From Polaribacter tangerinus (GTDB lineage Bacteria; Bacteroidota; Bacteroidia; Flavobacteriales; Flavobacteriaceae), in contig NZ_CP150668.1 of the NCBI RefSeq assembly GCF_038024095.1, forward strand, positions 2,480,001-2,544,000: a DNA stretch of 64,000 nucleotides, given 5' to 3'. The position numbers and the translations under genes are program-made. Of the stretch, positions 1 through 8,647 are shown in pieces (the first letter of the stretch is position 1; every line of letters begins with the position of its first letter). The notes beneath the pieces are model-generated. The model ran no database searches. It saw only the letters and a list, made by a program, of their open reading frames with translations, and was not told where the DNA came from.

Positions 1-2747
1 AAAGTATATCCTAAAGTAATGTTGTCCATTCTTAAGAAGGATGCATTTTCTAAGTATAAGTCTGATAATATTACATCAGAAGTTCTTTGAAAGTTTGTAT
101 TTAAAACCGATGTAGGTAGGTTTCCTAATACAGCATTATCTTGTAAAAGATCGTATTGTGCATTTGCAGAATTTACGTTGTTGTATGCATAATTACCAAT
201 TTGAGCTCTTAGGTTAAAAGCCAAGTCGAAATTTTTGTAATTAAAGCTAGATTGAAAACCTAATGCTAAATCTGCTTGTGGATTTTCTTTCAAATATCTA
301 TCATCAGAATTAATGATATCATCACCATTTAAATCGGCGTAAGCACCTTCTATTGGGTTACCAGCTGTATCATAAAGTTGCTTGTAAACATAAAATGAAT
401 TTGGTGCGAAACCTTCACTAAATAATTGAATAAAGTTTCCAGTACCACCTGCAATTCCGCCTGTTGTAATATCTTGATCTAAGGCTAATTTTTTAATCTC
501 TCTGTCTAAATACGTAGCATTAAAATTAATATTCCAATCGATATCTTCATTTTTAATAAGGTCGGCGTTCACGGTAAATTCGATACCATTTACTTGTAAG
601 TCTCCTACATTTTGTAAAACTCGGTTGGTAAAGTTACTACCATCGGCTACTGGTGCGTCTGACAATAAGTCGGTAGAGTTTTTTTGAAATGCGTTTATAG
701 AACCTGTTATTTTGTTATCAAACAACCCGTAATCTACACCTAACTCTATCGTTGCAGTATTTTCCCATTTTAAGTTACTTCTTTCCGAAGGAATAGTAGC
801 AGCTATTGGAGTTCCACCAAATAAAAACTGAGAGTTTTGGTTTCCAAAACGATATCTGTCTAAATATAAATCTCCAGCAATACCATCTTGCTGACCGTTA
901 ATACCTTATGAGGCACGAAGTTTAAGCTCAGATATTACTTCGTTGTCTTTTAAGAAGTCTTCATCACTAACTCTCCAAGCCAATGCGGCACCACCAAAGT
1001 TTCCCCATCTATTTTGAGGTCCAAATCTAGAAGTTCCATCTCTTCTATAGTTAAGAGTTAGCAGGTATTTTTCGTTAAAAGTAATGTTTGTTCTAGCTAA
1101 AAAACCTATAAGAACAACCGGTGTATTAACGTAAGAAGTTGCACCTTGGTCGTTAAAGTTTCTTCTGTTTCCGGTACTGTTTCCATTACCATTAAAAGTT
1201 TGGTAAGAATACCCAACCATGGCATCTAACTTTGTTTTGCCAAAGGTGTTCACATAGTTTAAGTACCCGTCTAAAGATTCGTTTAATACTTCATTTCTGT
1301 ATGCAGAATCATTTCCTACAAATAAATCGGTATAACTTGCTGGGCTATTTAATGGGTTAAAACTTGTTCCCTCACCTACAGATTTATCGAAACCAACATT
1401 TAATGTTGCTTTTAATTCTGGTAAAAAGTGAAATTTATAGTCGATATTTAAGTTTCCGTAATGTCTAAAAACATCAGAAACATTATTGTTTTGTAGCAGT
1501 GCCGCAACAGGATTTCTTGTTCCGTTTTGTACAATTACCCCATTAGCATCTCTAGTAATATGTTGGTAAAAGCCACCAAAAGGAGAAGAGGCATCTCTAA
1601 CTGGTTGTGTTGGGTCGTATCTTAGAGCTGCACCAACCTGACCAGCATCAGCAAATCTGTTATCTTCAAAAGCCCTGTTGTAGTTAAGATTTATTTTTAA
1701 ATGATCATCAAAAAAAGATGGATTCATAGAAAGCGATACAGTTGCTCTATCGTATTGAGAGGTTAATATGTTTCCTTCAATAGAAGAAAAACCTACAGAT
1801 AATCTTGTGGGTATTCTGTTAAAAATTTGCCCTCTTGCAGTTAAATTGTGTTGCGTAGAAACAGATTTTTGCAATATCTCATCTTGCCAGTTTGTGTTTG
1901 CAGAGCCTAATAAACCAACATCACTAGGTCTTCTTTGAGAAACTAAATTTCTAAAGTCGTTTCCGTTAAAAACACTAACTCTATCTACTACTTCTCCAAA
2001 ACCCATTTGGTAGTCGTAGTCTAAGCTATAATCTGTTCTACCTTTTTTGGTGGTAATAATAATAACACCATTTGCTCCTCTAGAACCATAAATTGAGGTT
2101 GCAGAAGCATCTTTTAGAACAGAAAAAGATTCAATGTCGTTTGGGTTTATACTAGCTAAAACACCTCTAGAACCACCTGCAGTGCCAGACATTGGTAAAC
2201 CATCTATAACAATTAAAGGATTGTTAGATGCATTTAAAGAAGAGCCCCCACGAATTCTAATTTCAGAACCAGAACCAGGTGCACCACTTGTATTAATGTT
2301 AACACCAGCAACACGACCGCTTAATAAATTTTCTGGGGTAACAATATTACCCTTAGTAAATTCTTTTGCAGTAATTGCCTCAACAGATCCTGTGGCATCT
2401 TTAACGGTAGTTGTACCATAACCTACAATAACAATTTCATCTAATTGCTCTGTAGAAGCTTCTAAACTCACTACCAAATTAAAGTCTGTAGTTAGTACTA
2501 TTTCTTTGTTAGCATATCCTAAATACCTAAAAACTAAGGTATCGCCCGATGCTACTTTTTCGATGGTAAAATTACCATCAAAATCAGTTTCGGTACCTTT
2601 ATTAGTACCTTTAATCATAACACTTACACCTGGTAAAGCTTCACCAGATGATTTTTCTTTTACGACTCCTTTTACTGTTTGTTGAGCAAACATTGTAAAA
2701 GAGGTACTTAAAAGAAGTCCAATCAACAATAATTTAAAATTTTTCAT
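1..2747 (-). pseudogene. susC: SusC-like TonB-dependent receptor of the alpha-glucan locus, interrupted by an in-frame stop; 3' end beyond window
   Basis: Outer-membrane SusC-type receptor for importing oligosaccharides. The start is taken at 2747 because MKNFKLLLIG begins a normal signal peptide ending near MFAQQ; the open frame extends upstream but that part does not look like a signal. A carboxypeptidase-D-like domain (TVKGVVKEKSSGEALPGVSV) and a TonB-box/plug region (LDEIVIVGYGT, GSEIRIRGGSSLNASNNPL) follow. The frame stops at a TAA at 906-908 (codon 614) in the motif LKLRAS-stop-GINGQQDGI, where SusC proteins normally have a Tyr (RASYG). Beyond it the same frame stays open for 301 codons to the window edge and encodes beta-barrel sequence, including FLRMDNITLGYTF. 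So one base change, TAT or TAC to TAA, separates this from an intact gene of about 980 residues. The partner susD would lie outside the window. Confidence 0.88.
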
Positions 2748-2857
2748 GTATAATTTGTTAAATAATAACTGTAAATTTGATTTTGAATTAACAATAAATT
2801 TACATTCCACTTTGTAAATATAGAATGTAAATATCTATTTAGCACTTTCTAAAAGTT

Positions 2858-2873
2858 ACGAAATCGGTTTCGT
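2858..2873. promoter_or_regulatory. LacI-type operator between susC and the regulator gene
   Basis: ACGAAATCGGTTTCGT is a near-perfect 16-bp inverted repeat (ACGAAA/TTTCGT arms) with a central CG, the usual form of LacI/GalR-family operators. It sits in the 197-bp divergent intergenic region, immediately before a TTGACA-like sequence, 71 bp upstream of the lacI-type start. It could control both divergent genes. Binding is inferred, not shown. Confidence 0.6.
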
Positions 2874-2944
2874 GTTGACAACTTTATCTAGAAAGATTGC
2901 AAATCTGTTAAAAAAGCAATGTTAAAATTCAACTTTGATAAGAT

Positions 2945-3961
2945 ATGAAGCAAAAAATTACGATAAAGACAATAGCAAAAGAATTGGGGGTTTCAACGTC
3001 TACAGTTTCTAAGGCTTTAAAGGATAGTCATGAAATTAGTAAAGAAACAAAAGATAAAATTCAGGCTTTTGCAAATCATTATAATTACAAGCCTAATAAT
3101 TTGGCACTTCAGTTAAGAAATCAGAAAACAAAGTTAATTGGAGTTATTTTACCAAAAATTGTACATCATTTTTTTTCTACTGTTATAAAAGGCATCGAAG
3201 AAGGAGCCAACAAAAAAGGGTATAATATTATGGTATGTTTCTCGAATGAGTCATATCAAAAAGAGGTAGAAACCCTAAAAGTGTTATCGAATGGTAGCGT
3301 TGATGGTTTAATTGTATCCATAGCTAGTGAAACCTTAAAAAATAAAGATTTTAATCATTTTAAAGATTTGGTAAATGAAGAAATACCTTTGGTTTTATTT
3401 GATAGAGTTGTGCCAGAAATTAGATGCGATAAAGTTGTGGTGGATGATGTTGGTGCTGGTTTTAAAGCCACAAAATATCTTCTAAATCAAGGGTGTAAAA
3501 AAATTGCGTTAATTACAACGCCAGAGCATGTAAATGTGGGAGCTTTAAGAAGAAAAGGCTATGAAAGAGCATTAAAAGAGAATGGTTTTGAAATAGATAC
3601 CAGTGTTATTGTTGAAGTTGATGAATCTATTGATGTTAAGGAGCAAATACGAACAGTAATAAAAGAAGGTGTAGACGGAGTGTTTGCGGTAAATGAAATT
3701 TATGCAGCAAAATCTATTCGAATAGCAAAAGAAAAGGGATTGCAAATACCTAATGAGATTTCTATAATTGGGTTTACAGATGGTCAAATATCTGCCTATG
3801 CATCTCCATCAATTACTACTATTGCACAACATGGTTTAACCATGGGAAGGCAAGTTATAGAAATGCTTATCGAGAGAATAGAAAAAGATTCAGAAGAATA
3901 TAAGCCTAAAACTATTGTAATTTCTAGTGATTTAAAGTTACGAGAATCTACCAAAAATTAA
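2945..3961 (+). CDS. LacI/GalR-family transcriptional regulator (probable maltose/alpha-glucan regulator)
   Basis: 338 residues, the usual LacI-family length. The N-terminal helix-turn-helix and hinge are clear at residues 4-60 (IKTIAKELGVSTSTVSKALK, then YKPNNLALQLR). The rest is a periplasmic-binding-protein-like sensor domain (LIGVILP, DGLIVSIAS, LVLFDRVVP, DGVFAVNEIYAAKSIRIAKE, SIIGFTDG, TTIAQHG). The gene lies between the divergent susC-like gene and the transporter/phosphorylase operon, with operator-like palindromes on both sides. It therefore very probably regulates alpha-glucan use and possibly itself. The ligand (maltose, maltooligosaccharide or a sugar phosphate) cannot be told from sequence. 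Confidence 0.9.
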   Translation: MKQKITIKTIAKELGVSTSTVSKALKDSHEISKETKDKIQAFANHYNYKPNNLALQLRNQKTKLIGVILPKIVHHFFSTVIKGIEEGANKKGYNIMVCFSNESYQKEVETLKVLSNGSVDGLIVSIASETLKNKDFNHFKDLVNEEIPLVLFDRVVPEIRCDKVVVDDVGAGFKATKYLLNQGCKKIALITTPEHVNVGALRRKGYERALKENGFEIDTSVIVEVDESIDVKEQIRTVIKEGVDGVFAVNEIYAAKSIRIAKEKGLQIPNEISIIGFTDGQISAYASPSITTIAQHGLTMGRQVIEMLIERIEKDSEEYKPKTIVISSDLKLRESTKN

Positions 3962-3966
3962 TAATT

Positions 3967-3982
3967 ACGAAACCGTCGTCGT
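3967..3982. promoter_or_regulatory. Second, weaker LacI-type operator upstream of the transporter operon
   Basis: ACGAAACCGTCGTCGT shares the ACGAAA left arm, the central CG and the terminal TCGT with the operator at 2858-2873. The right arm departs from the ideal at two positions. It lies 5 bp after the regulator stop and about 40 bp before a TACTTTTG -7 box (4024-4031), so a bound protein would sit upstream of the promoter. Confidence 0.4.
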
Positions 3983-4023
3983 TAATTTAAAAAGTTTTTT
4001 TTACAATATTAATAAAAAACTAC

Positions 4024-4031
4024 TACTTTTG
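4024..4031 (+). promoter_or_regulatory. Bacteroidota -7 box (TACTTTTG) of the alpha-glucan operon
   Basis: TACTTTTG fits TAnnTTTG. No clear TTG is visible at the -33 position, only a T-rich run. The start codon of the transporter gene is about 97 bp downstream. Confidence 0.4.
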
Positions 4032-4127
4032 TTGCCATAGTACGATTTATCAATAGATTGCATTCCACACATTTAATTAATTGATAAGTATAAAACTTAT
4101 TGTAATATTCATTTATAATATTCGATA

Positions 4128-5498
4128 ATGGAAAAGCGTACATTAAATTTCTGGCAAATTTGGAACATGAGTTTCGGGTTTCTAGGGATACAATTCGGAT
4201 TTGCCCTTCAGGGCGGATTTATGTCAAGAATTTTTCAAGATCTTGGAGCAGCAAAAGATGATATTCCGTTGCTTTGGATAGCCGCACCTTTAACAGGATT
4301 GCTTGTACAACCCATAATTGGTTATATGAGTGATAGAACTTGGAGCCCTAAATGGGGTAGAAGGAGACCTTATTTTTTAATAGGAGCAATCTTAAGCTCA
4401 TTAGCATTATTTTTAGTTCCTCACTCTTCAGTTTTATGGGTGGCAGCTGGCTTTCTTTGGATTTTAGATGCCTCCATTAATATTTCTATGGAACCATTTC
4501 GAGCTTTGGTAGCAGATAAGCTTCCAGAATCTCAGAGATCTTATGGTTTTGTTGTTCAAACTTTAATTATTGGTATTGGAACATGGGTAGCAAGTAATTT
4601 ACCCTGGATGGTTTCTAAATTAGGTATTAGTAATTCAGGCGAACCCGGAGTGGTTTCTATGTCTGTAAAAGTGGCTTTTGCTATTGGTGCACTTGTATTT
4701 TTATTGAGCATACTTTATACTGTTTTTACAACAGATGAATATCCGCCAGAAGATATGAAGGCTTTTGAGGAGGAGAAGCTCGAAAAAAACAATTTCATAA
4801 AAGATATTGTAGATAATATTGGTAGCATGCCATTAACAATGAAAAAGCTTGGTTTGGTCCAATTTTTCTCATGGTTTGCTTTTTTTACAATGTGGTCTTT
4901 GGCAAACCCCGCTTTAACAGAGCATGTCTTTAAAACTCCTGCACCTCAAGAAACAGCCTATAACATGGCAGATTCGGTTCAGGCAGAAGCCTATAAAATA
5001 GCAAATACAAAGTTTCAAGAATCTTCTAATTCAGTAGGTTCTGCTATGGGAATTTACGGATTATCTTCTATGGCATTTGCACTATTATTAACCTTTTACA
5101 CATCTAAACGAACCATAAACAGAAAGTTTGTACATTTTTTCTCATTGTTTCTTGGGGGTGTTGGTTTTTTATTGATGAATTATGCATCACCAGAAAACCT
5201 AAAATACTGTTTTGTACTGATAGGTTTTGCTTGGGGTAGTATTTTATCTATGCCATATGCAATGTTATCTAGCTCGGTAGATCCGAAAAAAATGGGCGTA
5301 ATCATGGGAATTTTTAACATGTTTATTGTTATACCTCAAATTATAGCAGCCCTTGGTGGTATTAACTATGTATCTAGCCTTTTGGGTGAAGAAGCTATTC
5401 ATGCCATGACAATTGCTGGAATTAGTTTAATAATTGCTGGTTTTTGTAACTTATTAATTACCAATAAAAATGCAATCAGTTATCAAGCAGAAAATTAA
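4128..5498 (+). CDS. MFS maltose/oligosaccharide transporter (SLC45/GPH-like)
   Basis: A 456-residue inner-membrane carrier with about 12 hydrophobic segments. Its loop motif DRTWSPKWGRRRPYFLIG is typical of the sugar:proton symporters found next to maltose phosphorylases in Bacteroidota. It opens the operon and is followed 3 bp later by beta-phosphoglucomutase, then the GH65 phosphorylase. The expected role is import of maltose or maltooligosaccharides made in the periplasm by the GH13/GH31/GH97 enzymes encoded downstream. The substrate is inferred from context only. Confidence 0.85.
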   Translation: MEKRTLNFWQIWNMSFGFLGIQFGFALQGGFMSRIFQDLGAAKDDIPLLWIAAPLTGLLVQPIIGYMSDRTWSPKWGRRRPYFLIGAILSSLALFLVPHSSVLWVAAGFLWILDASINISMEPFRALVADKLPESQRSYGFVVQTLIIGIGTWVASNLPWMVSKLGISNSGEPGVVSMSVKVAFAIGALVFLLSILYTVFTTDEYPPEDMKAFEEEKLEKNNFIKDIVDNIGSMPLTMKKLGLVQFFSWFAFFTMWSLANPALTEHVFKTPAPQETAYNMADSVQAEAYKIANTKFQESSNSVGSAMGIYGLSSMAFALLLTFYTSKRTINRKFVHFFSLFLGGVGFLLMNYASPENLKYCFVLIGFAWGSILSMPYAMLSSSVDPKKMGVIMGIFNMFIVIPQIIAALGGINYVSSLLGEEAIHAMTIAGISLIIAGFCNLLITNKNAISYQAEN

Positions 5499-5501
5499 AG
5501 A

Positions 5502-6158
5502 ATGAATACAAAAGGATTTATATTCGATTTAGACGGAGTTATTGTAGATACAGCTAAATATCATTATTTAGCGTGGAAAAAATTAGCCAATCATTTAGGT
5601 TTTGAGTTTACAGAAACTCATAACGAATTGTTTAAAGGAGTTAGTAGAAAACGCTGCTTAGAAATTTTATTAGATATAGGTAGTGTAAACGCAACTAAAG
5701 AACAGTTTGATACTTGGATGGTTGAAAAAAATATTGACTATTTAAAGTATATTGAAAAAATGGACGCCTCAGAAATTTTACCTGACGTTCCAAAAATATT
5801 AGAGTTTTTAAAGAAAAATAAACTTCCTATTGCACTAGGGTCTGCAAGTAAAAATGCGCAACCTATTTTAGAAAAAGTTGGATTGTTACATTATTTTGAT
5901 GCAATTGTAGACGGTAATAATGTTACAAAAGCAAAACCAGACCCAGAAGTTTTTTTATTGGCAGCCAAACAACTAGGTGTAAAGCCAGAAAATTGTATTG
6001 TATTTGAAGATGCAGTAGCAGGAATAGAAGCAGCCAATAATGCAAATATGACAAGTGTAGGAATTGGAGATGCCCAAATATTAAATGAGGCAAAATTTAA
6101 TTTTAAAAACTTTACAAAAATAGATATCAACTTCTTAACTAGGTTGATACATGCATAA
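5502..6158 (+). CDS. pgmB: beta-phosphoglucomutase (HAD superfamily)
   Basis: Converts beta-glucose 1-phosphate to glucose 6-phosphate in the cytoplasm. The 218 residues match the family length. HAD motif I is FDLDGVIVDT with nucleophile Asp9 and acid/base Asp11. Motif II is in ALGSASKNAQP and motifs III/IV in KAKPDPEVF and VFEDAVAGIEAA. The cap residues KGVSRKRCLEILL are typical of pgmB. It begins 3 bp after the transporter stop and precedes the GH65 phosphorylase, whose product is its substrate. That pairing makes the assignment strong. Confidence 0.93.
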   Translation: MNTKGFIFDLDGVIVDTAKYHYLAWKKLANHLGFEFTETHNELFKGVSRKRCLEILLDIGSVNATKEQFDTWMVEKNIDYLKYIEKMDASEILPDVPKILEFLKKNKLPIALGSASKNAQPILEKVGLLHYFDAIVDGNNVTKAKPDPEVFLLAAKQLGVKPENCIVFEDAVAGIEAANNANMTSVGIGDAQILNEAKFNFKNFTKIDINFLTRLIHA

Positions 6159-6274
6159 GCATACCTAATATAAAAAAATAAAAAAGAAAAAAATAAGAAA
6201 GAAAAAGCTTGAAAGAGTTTTTAATAAATATGTAAAGTAATTTATTTTCTTTCTTTTTCTCTAAAAGTATAAAA

Positions 6275-8581
6275 ATGAATCAAGATTATATTCAGCCAAA
6301 CGCTTGGTCAATTATAGAAGATGGATTTGATGCCACCAGAGTAAAATCCTCAGAAAGTTTATTTAGTATTGGAAACGGTGCTATGGGACAACGTGCAAAT
6401 TTCGAAGAAACATATACAGGAAAAACTTTTCAAGGAAGTTATATAGCAGGAGTGTATTATCCTGATAAAACAAGAGTTGGATGGTGGAAAAATGGGTATC
6501 CAGAGTATTTTGCCAAAGTGCTAAATGCCCCAAGTTGGATAGGAATAAACGTAACAGTTAATGATGAAAGCTTAGATTTACACACCTGTAAAGAAGTTTC
6601 AAAATTTAAAAGAGAATTAAACATGAAAGAAGGTTGGTTGTCTAGAAGTTTTGAGGCGTTGCTTAAAAATGATGTAAGAATTAAAGTAGAGACTATTCGT
6701 TTTTTAAGTTTAGATTTAGATGAAGTAGGTGCCATTAATTATACTGTTACACCTTTAAATACATCTGCTAAAATTACCTATGCTCCTTATTTAGATGCAG
6801 GCATTACTAATGAAGATACAAACTGGGATGATCAGTTTTGGGATGTTTTAAAAGTGGAGCAGCATAAAGAGCAATCTTTTATAGAGGCAAGAACCATGAA
6901 AACACATTTTTACACGTGTACATTTATGGAGTCTCGTTTATTTTTGAATGGCTCGGAGATTAACTCAGATTTTATAAATAGTAGAACAGAAAAAACTATA
7001 ACCACAACTTACACACAAGAAGTTTCTGTAAATGATTCGTTTACGATTCATAAATTTGGAGGTTATGTGGTGGACAGAAATCATAAAAAAGAAACATTAC
7101 AAGCGGCAGCAGAGAGGGCTTTAGAAAAAGCAACTACTTTAGGTTTTAACAATTTGTTAGAGCAACAAAAAAAAGCGTGGGCAAAGATTTGGCAAATGTC
7201 AGATATTACAATTAAAGGAGACATAAAAGCCCAGCAAGGTATTCGATTTAATATTTTTCAATTAAACCAAACGTATTTAGGAACCGATGCCTCTCTAAAT
7301 ATCGGTCCAAAAGGATTTACTGGAGAGAAATACGGTGGAAGTACCTATTGGGATACAGAAGCGTATTGCATTCCTTTTTACATGGCAACAAAAGACCAAT
7401 CGGTTGCAAGAACTCTATTAGAGTACAGGTATAATCATCTAAATAAAGCCATAGAAAATGCAGAAAAATTAGGTTTTTCTAACGGAGCAGCATTATATCC
7501 TATGGTAACTATGAATGGAGAAGAATGCCACAATGAGTGGGAAATTACTTTTGAAGAAATTCATAGAAATGGCGCTATTGCATTTGCTATTTATAACTAC
7601 CATAGGTTTACTAACGATTACACTTATATTCCAGAAAAAGGCTTAGAAGTACTAATAGCTATTGCACGTTTTTGGTATCAAAGAGTAAATTTTTCGAAAG
7701 AAAAAAATAAGTATGTAATGTTAGGTGTAACAGGGCCAAATGAGTATGAAAATAATATTAACAATAATTTCTATACCAATTACATTGCAAAATGGTGTTT
7801 AAACTACGCTTTAGAAAATATAGAAGTAGTAAAAAGAGATTATGCTCAAGACTATACAAGAATTAAAGATAAAGTTGAGTTTAGCGATGATGAGTTACAG
7901 GGTTGGAAAAAAGTAGCAGATAATATGTATTTTCCATACTCAGAAAAACACCAGGTTTTTTTGCAACAAGATGGTTTTTTAGATAAAGAATTAATAACAG
8001 TTGCAGATTTGGATAAAAATCAAAGACCTATTAACCAAAAGTGGAGTTGGGATCGTATTTTGCGTTCACCTTATATTAAGCAAGCAGATACTTTACAAGG
8101 TTTTTACATGTTCGAAGACCATTTTACGACAGAAGAGTTAGCACGTCATTTCGATTTTTACGAACCATTTACGGTGCATGAAAGTTCACTTTCTCCCTGT
8201 GTACACAGTATACAAGCTGCAAAATTAAACAGAATGGACCAGGCGTACGAATTCTACTTAAGAACCTCTCGTTTAGACTTAGATGATTACAATCATGAAG
8301 TAGAAGAGGGCCTTCATATAACATCTATGGCAGGTACATGGATGAGTATAGTAGAAGGTTTTGGAGGAATGAGAGTTCAAGATAACACACTTTGTTTTGC
8401 TCCTAAAATACCGAAGGAATGGGAGTCTTATTCTTTTAAAGTTAATTTTAGAAATCAAGTTTTAAAAGTAGTGGTTCATCAATCAGAAACGTTGTTCGAA
8501 TTGGAAGGAACATCAGATTTAAACATTAAAGTTAATGGCAAATCTTTTTTAGTATCACCAAACAATTTGGTAACCATATAA
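6275..8581 (+). CDS. GH65 maltose phosphorylase-type glycoside phosphorylase
   Basis: Cytoplasmic inverting phosphorylase: maltose plus phosphate gives beta-glucose 1-phosphate plus glucose. The 768 residues are the normal GH65 length, with no signal peptide. Visible are the N-terminal beta-sandwich (SLFSIGNGAMGQRANFEE) and the catalytic (alpha/alpha)6 barrel with GGSTYWDTEAYCIPFY and GEECHNEWEITFEEIHRN. The motif GPNEYENN carries the presumed general acid Glu490, close to Glu487 of the Lactobacillus brevis enzyme. Maltose as substrate is inferred from the alpha-glucan locus; trehalose, kojibiose or nigerose phosphorylases share the fold. It follows pgmB by 116 bp and is closed by a terminator. 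Confidence 0.9.
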   Translation: MNQDYIQPNAWSIIEDGFDATRVKSSESLFSIGNGAMGQRANFEETYTGKTFQGSYIAGVYYPDKTRVGWWKNGYPEYFAKVLNAPSWIGINVTVNDESLDLHTCKEVSKFKRELNMKEGWLSRSFEALLKNDVRIKVETIRFLSLDLDEVGAINYTVTPLNTSAKITYAPYLDAGITNEDTNWDDQFWDVLKVEQHKEQSFIEARTMKTHFYTCTFMESRLFLNGSEINSDFINSRTEKTITTTYTQEVSVNDSFTIHKFGGYVVDRNHKKETLQAAAERALEKATTLGFNNLLEQQKKAWAKIWQMSDITIKGDIKAQQGIRFNIFQLNQTYLGTDASLNIGPKGFTGEKYGGSTYWDTEAYCIPFYMATKDQSVARTLLEYRYNHLNKAIENAEKLGFSNGAALYPMVTMNGEECHNEWEITFEEIHRNGAIAFAIYNYHRFTNDYTYIPEKGLEVLIAIARFWYQRVNFSKEKNKYVMLGVTGPNEYENNINNNFYTNYIAKWCLNYALENIEVVKRDYAQDYTRIKDKVEFSDDELQGWKKVADNMYFPYSEKHQVFLQQDGFLDKELITVADLDKNQRPINQKWSWDRILRSPYIKQADTLQGFYMFEDHFTTEELARHFDFYEPFTVHESSLSPCVHSIQAAKLNRMDQAYEFYLRTSRLDLDDYNHEVEEGLHITSMAGTWMSIVEGFGGMRVQDNTLCFAPKIPKEWESYSFKVNFRNQVLKVVVHQSETLFELEGTSDLNIKVNGKSFLVSPNNLVTI

Positions 8582-8594
8582 AAGTTATAAATAG

Positions 8595-8634
8595 AACTCC
8601 AAAAACCTTAGTATAATGGTTTTTGGAGTTTTTT
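8595..8634 (+). terminator. Rho-independent terminator after the GH65 gene
   Basis: AACTCCAAAAACC (8595-8607) pairs perfectly over 13 bp with GGTTTTTGGAGTT (8618-8630) around a 10-nt loop, followed by TTTT. It separates the cytoplasmic catabolic genes from the exported glycosidase genes. Confidence 0.85.
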
Positions 8635-8647
8635 AAAACAACAACCA

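Noticed and set aside
6196..6254. Purine/pyrimidine inverted repeat between pgmB and the GH65 gene
   Set aside because: AGAAAGAAAA can pair with TTTTCTTTCT, but the sequence is low-complexity with a 39-nt loop; not a convincing terminator.
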